Of a stretch of 26,780 nucleotides of DNA, positions 1-8,300 are shown in pieces (within the stretch, counting starts at the first letter, position 1; the number at the start of each line of letters is the position of its first letter). The notes under the pieces are model-generated. The model ran no database searches. It saw only the letters and a list, made by a program, of their open reading frames with translations, and was not told the origin of the DNA. The stretch is from the NCBI GenBank assembly GCA_030429345.1, contig JAUIFJ010000039.1, positions 1 through 26,780 on the forward strand, given 5' to 3'. The translations under genes and the position numbers were made by a program. This DNA is from a bacterium (GTDB lineage: Bacteria > CAIWAD01).

Positions 1-239
1 GCACCGTCCTTGGCACCGTCCCTGGCACCGTCCCTGGCACCGTCCCTGGCACCGTCCCTGGCACCGTGCGTGGCACCGTCCCTGGCACCGTGCCTGGCAC
101 CGTCCCTGGCACCGTCCCTGGCACCGTCCTTGGCACCGTGCGTGGCACCGTCCCTGGCACCGTCCCTGGCACCGTCCGTGGCACCGTGCGTGGCACCGTC
201 CCTGGCACCGTCCCTGGCACCGTCCGTGGCACTGGTCCT
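1..239. repeat. 12-bp minisatellite (about 19 units)
   Basis: Nineteen head-to-tail copies of a 12-bp unit, consensus GGCACCGTCCCT, run from the left edge (first copy cut by the window) to about 227. A degenerate copy follows to 239. The first eight bases of the unit are constant; variation is confined to the last four (CCCT, GCGT, GCCT, CCTT, CCGT). The forward strand could read Gly-Thr-Val-Pro/Arg/Leu repeats, but I see no start, ribosome site or terminator for such a gene. The array lies beyond the terminator of the neighbouring reverse-strand gene. It is best called an intergenic tandem repeat, possibly length-variable; a coding tail from off the left edge cannot be excluded. Confidence 0.85.
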
Positions 240-270
240 CGACTTGGACAGCAGCGCCGCCGTTCCCCGG

Positions 271-307
271 GTAAAAACAAAACGGGGCCGCCCCGAAGGA
301 CGGCCCC
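271..307 (-). terminator. Rho-independent terminator of the 332-1279 gene
   Basis: On the reverse strand, 24 bases past the stop codon, a GC-rich hairpin (outer stem GGGGCCG/CGGCCCC at 284-290 and 301-307, with a further inner CC/GG pairing) is followed by a T-rich run read from 283 down to 271. This is a classical intrinsic terminator. The forward strand has no T-run after the hairpin, so it acts in one direction. Confidence 0.88.
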
Positions 308-331
308 TTGCTCGATGCGTGGATCGCGGTC

Positions 332-1279
332 CTACTTGACCAGCGTCAGGCGCTTGGTCTGGCGCTGCCCTTCGGCTTCCAGCGTGTAGAGGTAGGTACC
401 GCTGGAAAGGCCCGTGGCGTCGAAGACCACTTCGTGGCTGCCGCGGGAGACCAGGCCGTCCACCAGGCGCGCGATGCGGTCGCCTTGCAGGCTGTAGACA
501 TCCAGAGTCACCTCGGCCGAATTGGCCAGGCTGTAGCCGATGGTCGTCGTCGGATTGAAGGGGTTCGGGAAGGCGTCGGCCAGCTGGAAGCTGGTCGGCA
601 GGTCTTCCGTATCCGAACTGCGAGTCTCGCAGCGCAGGTACAGCGGCTGAGCCAGGTCGAGCCACAGGAATTCGTCAAAGTGGCCGGTCGTCTGGTCCCA
701 GGCGCAGAAACGCAGATAGCTCACATTCACCGGGTTGCTGAACATCATGCAGACTTCCTCGGGCAGGCACTGGCCGAACTCGATGGCAGCGCCGTCATTG
801 CAGCAGGCATCCCAGTTCCACTCGAATGCGCCCACGCCGGTGGCCGCATTGAGGCTGTGAAGATCAGAGGGATCTACGGAAAACGGATCGTTTTCGACGG
901 CAATGCTGGCACCAAAAGCACCCGTGATATCGAGATCGATGCTTCCGCCAGTACCATCGCCGGGCTCATCCACGTAGTACGCCAGGCTCCAGATGCCCGA
1001 GGGATCGCGGGACAGCAGGATCAGCATTTCTTCCGGACGCTCCATCATGCCGCCGGGGCTGTTGGAGGACGCGGCGATCGGGTTGTCGTAGGAGTAGTAG
1101 GTGGCAATGTCCGTCGCAACCGGATAGGGGGCGACGGGAGCATCTGTCACGATGTTGCCGTTGTGGTAGCTGGCACTGAAGGTCGGCTGGCAGTTGCAGC
1201 TCTGGGCCTCGGCCTGTGGGGCCACGGCCAGCATTCCGGCCAGTCCGGCAGCTGCACAAAGGAGTGTGTACTTGGTCAT
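332..1279 (-). CDS. Secreted protein with type IX secretion C-terminal sorting domain
   Basis: 315 residues. A clear signal peptide ([20 protein letters not shown]..., cleavage near AEA-QS around residue 25) is followed by a unique Cys-containing region of about 200 residues that I do not recognise. The last roughly 80 residues form the Ig-like sorting tail: [15 protein letters not shown], a [10 protein letters not shown] strand, a [17 protein letters not shown] segment and the ending KRLTLVK. This tail is known to direct proteins across the outer membrane by the type IX system in FCB bacteria, so the product is inferred to be exported to the cell surface or medium. The start is supported by GGAG at 1288-1291, eight bases upstream. 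It is monocistronic, with a -35 TTGACA upstream and a terminator downstream. The function of the mature part is unknown. Confidence 0.85.
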   Translation of the reverse strand: MTKYTLLCAAAGLAGMLAVAPQAEAQSCNCQPTFSASYHNGNIVTDAPVAPYPVATDIATYYSYDNPIAASSNSPGGMMERPEEMLILLSRDPSGIWSLAYYVDEPGDGTGGSIDLDITGAFGASIAVENDPFSVDPSDLHSLNAATGVGAFEWNWDACCNDGAAIEFGQCLPEEVCMMFSNPVNVSYLRFCAWDQTTGHFDEFLWLDLAQPLYLRCETRSSDTEDLPTSFQLADAFPNPFNPTTTIGYSLANSAEVTLDVYSLQGDRIARLVDGLVSRGSHEVVFDATGLSSGTYLYTLEAEGQRQTKRLTLVK

Positions 1280-1311
1280 TGCGTGTTCTCCATTTTCTGG
1301 TTATTCAAGAA

Positions 1312-1341
1312 ATGATTGAGTCATTCCGCGGGCCCTGTCAA
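1312..1341 (-). promoter_or_regulatory. Probable sigma-70 promoter of the 332-1279 gene
   Basis: Read on the reverse strand, a perfect -35 TTGACA (1336-1341) is followed after 18 bases by a weak -10 AATCAT (1312-1317). The -35 lies in one arm of a small dyad (CCTGTC ... GACAGG). The -10 is poor, so the exact start point is uncertain. Confidence 0.4.
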
Positions 1342-1612
1342 CGCAGACAGGTCCCTCCACTACCAGAAATTGAACACACCGGATTTTGCAGGTTGCTTAG
1401 AGCACGTTCTGAACATTGCAAGAAGCCTGCCAATAAAATACAAATTGTCATCACATTGATTTTAAAGTCTTTACAGAATCAACCCTAACGCCGATACTGG
1501 TTCACTTGTTCACTTCAATGAACACTCCTCAAAGCAGGCGAATGCTCTTTATGACTGTTTTTATTCAACTTGATTTAGTGAAAGATTCTGAACACAACCT
1601 GACACCTACTAT

Positions 1613-1630
1613 TTGTTAGTTTTTTCACAT
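1613..1630 (+). promoter_or_regulatory. Candidate Rex operator upstream of the hydrogenase operon
   Basis: TTGTTAGTTTTTTCACAT matches the known Rex consensus (TTGTGAA-N4-TTCACAA) at 11 of 14 defined positions. A second weaker candidate at 1722-1739 has an exact TTGTTAA left half and overlaps a -35-like TTGACT. Rex senses the NADH/NAD+ ratio and often represses fermentative and hydrogenase genes, so its place before an NADH-linked hydrogenase makes biological sense. It is a candidate only; short AT-rich matches arise easily in such a region. Confidence 0.4.
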
Positions 1631-1843
1631 CTCTCTTTTCACCCACCATCTCCTATGAACAGTTTTAACGTATCCAGCATTCAATTCTGATGAGTTCGGG
1701 ATTCATCATGACTTCTCTTTTTTGTTAAAAATTTGACTTTAATCATAAAGACAACCGTTTTCCGCAACAAGCTTTGCCAACGATTCGAAGACGGGAAGGC
1801 CTGCCTTCACGCCAGTGGTCAATCAGGAGAACAACAAAGAGTT

Positions 1844-2317
1844 ATGTGCACCAAACTGATTCCGAAGGGCTCGGGCGAGCCGGGAGCGGGAAGAGAGGCT
1901 CTGCTTCCCCGCCTGCAGGAAATACATCGCCAGAAACGCTGGCTGGACGCGGACGATTTGCTGGAGGTTGCCCGCGACCTCAAACTGAGTCCCGCCATCG
2001 TGTACGGCACCGCTTCTTTCTACTCCTTCCTGGACACGGAGCCCCGCGGGAAACACATCATCCGCATTTGTCGCACGATCGGCTGCTACATGAAGGGCAA
2101 GGACGAGATTATTCGCACCATTGAAGTGCGCCTCAAGATCCGCCTGGGCGAGACCACGCGCGACGGCCGGTTCAGCTTCCTGGCCGCGAACTGCATGGGC
2201 TGGTGTCACAAGGGCCCGGCCATGCTGATCGACGAGGAGGTCTTCACGGAACTGACGCCGCAGAAGACCCTGCGCATCCTGGACGAGTTTATTCGCGAAA
2301 GGAAGGTGCGCGCATGA
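1844..2317 (+). CDS. hydC: NADH-linked [FeFe] hydrogenase, NuoE-like [2Fe-2S] subunit
   Basis: 157 residues, a thioredoxin-fold [2Fe-2S] protein of the NuoE/HydC/HndA family. The four ligand cysteines are visible as C76-x4-C81 (RICRTIGC) and C117-x3-C121 (NCMGWC), and the family signature YGTASFYSFL sits at 54-63. In such complexes it passes electrons between the NuoF-like flavin subunit and the catalytic subunit in the cytoplasm. I chose the ATG at 1844 because it has AGGAG at 1825-1829 and gives the usual family length; the open frame continues upstream to an ATG-less AT-rich stretch that does not look coding. The stop overlaps the start of the next gene (ATGA), so the two are translationally coupled. 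First gene of a three-gene operon. Confidence 0.9.
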   Translation: MCTKLIPKGSGEPGAGREALLPRLQEIHRQKRWLDADDLLEVARDLKLSPAIVYGTASFYSFLDTEPRGKHIIRICRTIGCYMKGKDEIIRTIEVRLKIRLGETTRDGRFSFLAANCMGWCHKGPAMLIDEEVFTELTPQKTLRILDEFIRERKVRA

Positions 2318-3498
2318 CCACGAAAGAGAAATGGACACGGCTGCAGCAGCAGCAGGGACGTGTACGCATGATCTTCGAGGAAGTGGACTGCGCCGCCCTG
2401 TTGCGCAAGGCGATCTCGCTGGGGCAGGAGTCCATCATCGAATGGATCGAATCTTCCGGATTGCGCGGACGCGGCGGCGCAGGTTTTCCCACCGGCCGCA
2501 AGTGGCGCCTGGCAGCGGCGCAGAAGGCCGACCGAAAGTTCGTGATCTGCAACGCGGACGAAGGCGAGCCCGGGACCTTCAAGGACCGCCGCATTCTCGA
2601 GGAGCAGGCGATCAAGGTCTGCACGGGAATGGCGCTCTGCGCCCTGGCCACAGGGGCGCGCGAAGGAATCATCTACCTGCGCGCCGAATACAGCTACCTG
2701 CTCACGTCCCTGGAAGAGACGATCCAGGAGTTCCATCTCCTGCTCAAGAAACTGGACCTGCCCTTCGACATCGTGATACGAAGCGGAAGCGGCGCCTATG
2801 TCTGCGGAGAGGAAACCGCACTCATCGAGAGCCTGGAAGGCCGGCGCGGCGAACCGCGCAACAAGCCTCCCTTCCCGGTGGAGAAGGGACTGCACGGCTT
2901 TCCGACGGTGGTCAACAACGTGGAGACTCTCGTCTACTGCGCGATGATCATTGAACGGGGGGCGGAGGCCTTCCGTCGCCTGGGCACGAAGGACAGCCAG
3001 GGCGGAAAAGTCTTCTCGGTTTCCGGAGACGCGGACATCGAGGGCATCTTCGAGCTCGAGCTCGGCATGAGCCTGGCGTCCTTCGTCGACCTCTTCGGCG
3101 ACGGGGACACGAAGGCGGTCCAGGTCGGCGGCAGCTCGGGGCACTGCGTGCCGCGGAAGAAATTCGACGAGACCGTGATCGGTTTCGAGGGCACCCCGAC
3201 GGGCGGCTCGATGATGCTCTTCAACAGCAGTCGTTCGATGTATCACATCCTCCACAACTACCTCGAGTTCTTCGAGGAGGAGTCCTGCGGGCAGTGCACG
3301 CCCTGCCGGGTCGGCTGCCAGCAGCTGCTGCGAGGCATCGAGGCGATCAAGAAGGGCGAAAAGGACGCGCATTACCTGCAGGAGCTGTTGCGGCTTGCCC
3401 GCACGATGAGCGTCAGTTCGAAATGCGGCCTCGGGCAATCGGTGGCCAATCCGTTCATCTCCATCGCGCAGAACTTCCGCGAAGAGATCCTCTACTAG
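2314..3498 (+). CDS. hydB: NADH-linked [FeFe] hydrogenase, NuoF-like flavoprotein subunit
   Basis: 394 residues, homologous to NuoF/HydB/HndC, the FMN- and NADH-binding subunit. Visible motifs: GRGGAGFPTGRKW (52-64, FMN/NADH site), ADEGEPGTFKDR (81-92), GSGAYVCGEETAL (158-170), and the [4Fe-4S] ligands C325, C328, C331 (ESCGQCTPC) and C371 (SSKCGLGQ). The start at 2314 overlaps the upstream stop by four bases and has AAGGAAGG just before it. Many HydB proteins of electron-bifurcating enzymes are about 600 residues, with an N-terminal [2Fe-2S] domain and a C-terminal pair of [4Fe-4S] clusters; both are missing here and the chain ends naturally after the NuoF core. This raises the possibility of a simple NADH-dependent, non-bifurcating enzyme. 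Confidence 0.92.
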   Translation: MTTKEKWTRLQQQQGRVRMIFEEVDCAALLRKAISLGQESIIEWIESSGLRGRGGAGFPTGRKWRLAAAQKADRKFVICNADEGEPGTFKDRRILEEQAIKVCTGMALCALATGAREGIIYLRAEYSYLLTSLEETIQEFHLLLKKLDLPFDIVIRSGSGAYVCGEETALIESLEGRRGEPRNKPPFPVEKGLHGFPTVVNNVETLVYCAMIIERGAEAFRRLGTKDSQGGKVFSVSGDADIEGIFELELGMSLASFVDLFGDGDTKAVQVGGSSGHCVPRKKFDETVIGFEGTPTGGSMMLFNSSRSMYHILHNYLEFFEEESCGQCTPCRVGCQQLLRGIEAIKKGEKDAHYLQELLRLARTMSVSSKCGLGQSVANPFISIAQNFREEILY

Positions 3499-3510
3499 CC
3501 GGGAGATCCA

Positions 3511-5280
3511 ATGATCCGCATAATCATGAACGGTTCCCCAATGGAAGTGGAAGAGGGAACCCGTGTACTCGCCGCCGCACAGGATGCCGGTGTCCGTATT
3601 CCGACCCTGTGCTACCACAAGGACCTCTGCGTGGCGGGCAACTGCCGTGTCTGCCTGGTCGAAGTGGAGGGCCAGCGCGCCCTCCAGGCGGCCTGCGCAT
3701 TGCCCGTGTCGGAGGGCATGACGATCCGCACCAACAGCGCCGCCGTGCGCGCCGCGCGCAAGCATGTGATCGAGCTGCTGCTCAGCGAACACCGGGTCGA
3801 CTGCCTGAAGTGCGCCCGCAACGGGAACTGCGAACTGCAGAACCTGGCCGAGGAATACCGGGTGGAGGAGCGCGAGTTCATCGACCTTGGACTGGAACGA
3901 AGCCTGGATCGCAGTTCGCCCTCGATCGAGAAGGACGACAGCAAGTGCATCCGCTGCCAGCGCTGCGTCCGCACCTGCACCGAGCTGCAGAGGATTTCCG
4001 CGCTGACTGTCGCACACAAGGGCAGCAAGATGCGCGTGGACACTTTCTTCGGGAATCCTCTGGGTGACGTGGTGTGCTCCAACTGCGGCCAGTGCGTCAG
4101 CCGCTGCCCGACGGGAGCGCTGGTGGAACGGTCCTCCATCGACTCGGTCTGGTCGGCGCTCGACAATCCGAAACTCCATGTTGTCGTACAGACCGCGCCG
4201 GCTGTCCGCGTGAGCATCGGCGAAGAGCTCGGCTGCGAGCCGGGAAAGCGTGCTACAGGACAGATGGTCACCGCCCTGCGGCGGCTCGGCTTCGACAAGG
4301 TCTTCGATACGGACTTCACGGCGGACCTGACGATCATCGAGGAGGGACACGAACTGCTCCGGCGGCTAAAGGCCAAACTCCTGGATCACGACGAGAACAC
4401 GGTCCTGCCCATGTTCACCTCCTGCTCGCCGGGCTGGGTCAAGTTCCTGGAACACCAGTTTCCCGAGCACCTGGAGAACCTCTCCACCTGCAAGTCTCCG
4501 CAACAGATGTTCGGCGCCCTGGCCAAGACCTGGTATGCCTCCCAGGCGCAGGTCGATCCCGAGAACGTGGTCGTGGTATCGATCATGCCCTGCACGGCGA
4601 AGAAATTCGAGGCCGACCGCCCCGAGATGCGCAGCGTCGGAGCGCGGCCGGATGTGGATCACGTGCTCACCACTCGGGAACTGGCGCGCATGATCCGTCA
4701 GTCCGGTTTCGATTTCGGGAAGCTGGAAGAACAGGCCTATGACACCCTGCTGGGGACGAGCACCGGGGCGGGCGTGATCTTCGGAGCGACGGGCGGCGTC
4801 ATGGAAGCTGCGCTGCGCACCGCCTACGAAGTGGTCACCGGGCGGCCAGTGCCCTTCCGCAACCTGGAGATCCTGCCAGTGCGCGGCATGGAGGGAATCC
4901 GCGAGGCCGTGATCCCGATCGAGGGCTGCCTGCCGGAATGGAGTTTCCTGGAAGGCGTTGATCTGCGCATCGCGATCACGCACGGGCTGGCCAATGCCTG
5001 GGAACTGATCGAGGGCATCAAGGCAGGCAGGCTCAGCTACCACTTCATCGAGGTGATGGCCTGCCCAGGCGGCTGCCTGGGCGGCGGCGGCCAACCGATC
5101 CCGACGGACATGGAGATCCGCCTGGAACGCATGGCGGCGATCTACGAGGAAGACCGGCAGATGCCCCTGCGCAAGTCACACGAGAATCCGGATGTGCAGC
5201 GCCTCTACGAGGAGTTCCTCAAGGAGCCGCTCGGCGAGAAGTCGCATGAGCTGCTGCACACGCACTACACGGCCCGGTAG
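3511..5280 (+). CDS. hydA: [FeFe] hydrogenase catalytic subunit
   Basis: 589 residues, group A [FeFe] hydrogenase of the HndD type, forming or oxidising H2. Domains in order: ferredoxin [2Fe-2S] (C34, C45, C48, C62); His-ligated [4Fe-4S] (H94, C98, C101, C107); two [4Fe-4S] clusters (C146/149/152/156 and C189/192/195/199); H-cluster domain with L1 TSCSPGW (303-309), L2 MPCTAKKFE (359-367) and L3 ACPGGCLGGGGQP (517-529); then a small-subunit-like C-terminus to 589. L1 has Ser306 where TSCCPGW is usual, and an extra Cys327 lies in LSTCKSPQQ. No C-terminal extra [2Fe-2S] domain is present. GGGAG at 3501-3505 supports the start, 12 bases after hydB. The HydE/F/G maturases needed for the H-cluster are not in the window. 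Confidence 0.95.
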   Translation: MIRIIMNGSPMEVEEGTRVLAAAQDAGVRIPTLCYHKDLCVAGNCRVCLVEVEGQRALQAACALPVSEGMTIRTNSAAVRAARKHVIELLLSEHRVDCLKCARNGNCELQNLAEEYRVEEREFIDLGLERSLDRSSPSIEKDDSKCIRCQRCVRTCTELQRISALTVAHKGSKMRVDTFFGNPLGDVVCSNCGQCVSRCPTGALVERSSIDSVWSALDNPKLHVVVQTAPAVRVSIGEELGCEPGKRATGQMVTALRRLGFDKVFDTDFTADLTIIEEGHELLRRLKAKLLDHDENTVLPMFTSCSPGWVKFLEHQFPEHLENLSTCKSPQQMFGALAKTWYASQAQVDPENVVVVSIMPCTAKKFEADRPEMRSVGARPDVDHVLTTRELARMIRQSGFDFGKLEEQAYDTLLGTSTGAGVIFGATGGVMEAALRTAYEVVTGRPVPFRNLEILPVRGMEGIREAVIPIEGCLPEWSFLEGVDLRIAITHGLANAWELIEGIKAGRLSYHFIEVMACPGGCLGGGGQPIPTDMEIRLERMAAIYEEDRQMPLRKSHENPDVQRLYEEFLKEPLGEKSHELLHTHYTAR

Positions 5281-5303
5281 CTGCTGTATACATGGTGTGC
5301 CTG

Positions 5304-5335
5304 GGGGATCGGCGTCGGGAGCTCTGCCGATCCCC
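5304..5335 (+). terminator. Hairpin after hydA, no U-tract
   Basis: A perfect 10-bp stem (GGGGATCGGC at 5304-5313, GCCGATCCCC at 5326-5335) with a 12-base loop starts 23 bases after the hydA stop. It is followed on the forward strand by A-rich rather than T-rich sequence, so it is not a textbook intrinsic terminator. It may protect the 3' end or mark a factor-dependent end. Confidence 0.45.
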
Positions 5336-5369
5336 AAAAGAAAAGGGGCGTCCGCGGTGCGGACGCCCC
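5336..5369 (-). terminator. Rho-independent terminator of the 5392-9333 gene
   Basis: On the reverse strand, 22 bases past the stop, a perfect 11-bp stem (5345-5355 with 5359-5369, loop of three bases) is followed by TTTTCTTTT at 5344-5336. Strong intrinsic terminator for the surface-protein gene. Confidence 0.9.
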
Positions 5370-5391
5370 TATACCTGAAGGCTGGAAAGCC

Positions 5392-8300
5392 TTACTTCAC
5401 AAGCAGCATCTTGCGATGCAGCTGTCCACGGGGCGTTTCGAGACGAGCGATGTATACACCGCTGGCCAGGTTCGAGGCCTGGAAGAGCGCCTCGTAGCGG
5501 CCGGCGGCCTGCTCGCCATCGACCAGCGTCGCCACCAGGGCGCCTCGCAGGTCGAAGACCGTCAGGCGCACCATGCCGGCTTCCGGCAGCTCGTAGGGAA
5601 TGAGCGTGCTCGGATTGAAGGGATTGGGATAATTCGGCTCCAGGCTCAACGCGGCCGGCAGGGCGGGCTCGATCGAGGTCTCGCCGCGCGTCTCCAGCTG
5701 GATCACCGCGTTCTGCGTCAGGTTGTGGATCGGGTTGGTCTGGAGCACCAGGGTTTCGCTGTGATACCCGGCGCGGCTGAAGTAGACATTGTAGCCCGTG
5801 TTGGCGGACAGGCCGCCAAGGCTGTACTGGCCGGTCGAGGTGCTGAAAGTGTAGTGCGCCAGGTTGCCGTCCTGTGAAACCGCCAGCACGAGCGCGCCGC
5901 CGACCGGACCGCCTCCCTGGTTGATCACGCTGCCCAGCAGGACATGATTGCCGGCCTGCCCGCTCAGCGGGTGCAGCTGCACATCCAGGCCCGCGTGATC
6001 CGTCATGGCATCGACGCTCTGCGCGTTGTCCAGGCTGTGCACGCCGCCCGAGAAGCTCGGGGCGTAGCCCGGCGCCAGGTACATCAGGACCACGTCTTCG
6101 TCGAAGGGATTGCCCACGGAGTACTGGCCGTTGGCCGCCGCCACCGTTCGCACTCCCGTGCCATCGGGGTCGAAGACCGCCACCAGGCCGCTGCCGAGCG
6201 GGTTGCCCTCGGGGTCCTGGATCTCGCCGCCGATGGTGCTCAGCGCGTCGCTGGCCTCGTCCAGGCTGAAATTCATGTTGGTGATGCTGGCGTCGTCGCT
6301 GAAGCTGAACTGCGTCGCCGTCTCGAAACTCGGCGAGTCGGAGAAGAACTCCATGTCGAACAGTTCGTGCTCGCTGCTGACCGTGAAGGGCACGATCGGC
6401 AGACGGTCGAGAACAAGGGTGGCGTCCCAGTAGCCCTCGTCGTCCGTCAGCGTGAAGGTGTCCAGCTCGCCCTGCTGGGTCCAGAAGCGAACTGTGGCTC
6501 CAGGCACGCCTTCGCCGGAGGAGTTGGTGACACGACCGCTCACGTTGACCACGATCGGATCCGGATCCTGTCGCGGCACCTCGAAATCGATGCTCTCGAT
6601 CACGTCTCCGGGCATCACGTCGATCAGGGTCGCGTCTTCCAGGCTCGTGACATTATCGAAGAACTCCATGTACTCCATGCCGTTTCCGTTGCCGTCGTAG
6701 AGCACGCGCACGGAAACAGCGTACTGCCCTTCCGGCACTTCCAGCGACCAGCCGCCCGAAGGGGAGGTCCAGGTGCTGTAGCTGATCGGATTGCCGGCAT
6801 TCGGATTGAAGGCCTCGATCAGCGCGAAAGCCGGCAGGCCACCCTGTTCGGTCGTGACCGCACCGCTCAACATGCCCATCAGCATGCCGCCGTCCTGCGG
6901 CGTCAGGAAGACCTCCACTTCGAGGCTATCCCCCTGGCCGGCCATCAGCTGAACGACCTCCGGCAGGTAGCCTTCCGCCTCGACCATCAGCTCGAGGTAG
7001 AGGTTGTACTCCAACAGCGGCGGAAACTCGAAGGAGCCATCCTGTCCGGTGACCGTGGCATTGAAATCCGCTCCGCCCATCAGAAGGACGACGGCCTCCG
7101 GGACGGGTTGGCGAGTAATATTGTCTACAACCGTTCCCATGACGATCAGGTCGCCCTCTTCCCCGTCCCTCTGGGCCATGGAGAAGTTGAATTCGTTCTC
7201 GCCTTCCTGCAGCACGAGCTGCTCGAAGTGGGCGTAGTATCCGGGAGCCTGGGCGGTCAGCTGTGTGGGTCCCGCCAGCAGGCCGGCAACCTCGTACTGG
7301 CCCTGCGGTCCGCTTTGCACATGGCGCATGTCTCCATTGGCTCCCGGCAGGAAAAGGTCCACGCCGGAAATCCCTTCGCCGGTGAGGGAATCGGTCACCG
7401 CGCCGAAGAGCAGGGCGTTCCCTCCGCCGTTGCCGCTCAAGGGCTGTAACACGATGTCGAGAGTGTTCCCGCCCTCGGCCAGGAAGATCTCCGAATCGAA
7501 GGGGAAATACGCAGGGTGATCCACGTTGACGAAGCTCGGCCCGGCAAGCAGGCCGGTGACCTCGTAAAAGCCCTGCTCATCCGTGAAGACCGGAGGATCC
7601 ACGGGACGCATGCCAGGCAGGAAGACCATTGCCTCCGGCACGCCCAACCCGGTTTCCGCGTCGGTCACCTGGCCGCCCAGGTCTGCCAGCACTTCCTCGC
7701 CTTCCGTCACCAGGCCGATCTCGACGAAGACCTGCGGCTCGAAGACCTGCAGGACCGAAGTGTACTCGCTGAAGCCCGCGCTCCAGGCCACCAGCTGGTA
7801 TACGCCCGTTTCCACGTCCAGCGCGAAGGTTCCCGCCTCGCCCGTGGAAGCCGAGTAGACAATGCCGGAGTTGCTCATAAGGTGAATTTCCGCGCCGGGC
7901 ACGGGCGACTGGTCCTCGACGTTGTATACCAGGCCTTCGACCACGCTGAACTCGCCGCCATTGCCGATGGGCTGCAGCTGGAAGTCCAGGGAATTGTCGC
8001 CCTCCTCAAGCATCAGGTCCAGGGCGAACTCGTAATAGCCGGGGTGCGAGGCGAAGAGCTCTCCGGGACCGGGGAAGAGGCCGCTGATGAAGTAGTGGCC
8101 GCTCTCGTCCGTGTAGAAGATCGGGTCCGCCGGACTCATCGGGACATGGATCTCCACTCCGGCCAGGGGAATGCCGGTTTCGGCATCGGTCACCTGTCCC
8201 GCAAGGGTCGAGCCGTTCGCCGCGTCTTCGAGCTGGATCGTGATCCCGTTCTCGCCCTGCTGCAGGTCGACATCGGTGACGACAGTCTGGAAGCCGAAGG

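Larger units (their letters stand above)
1280..1843. other. AT-rich divergent intergenic region
   Basis: About 560 bases between the divergent T9SS protein and the hydrogenase operon, visibly far richer in A+T than the rest of the window, especially 1430-1750. It holds the reverse promoter, a dyad TGTTCA-N6-TGAACA near 1506-1523, two Rex-like candidate operators (1613-1630 and 1722-1739) and a TTGACT -35-like hexamer at 1733-1738. I see no convincing gene or RNA gene in it. Confidence 0.6.

Noticed and set aside
1733-1843. N-terminal extension of the NuoE-like subunit
   Set aside because: AT-rich, lacks a ribosome site and would exceed the family's usual length; ATG 1844 fits better.
1280-1843. 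tRNA or other RNA gene in the AT-rich gap
   Set aside because: I looked for cloverleaf-like and GC-stem patterns and saw none.
2206-4350. A 714-codon reverse frame over the hydrogenase genes
   Set aside because: Antisense shadow of hydB and hydA, which are certain from their motifs; high GC keeps such frames open.
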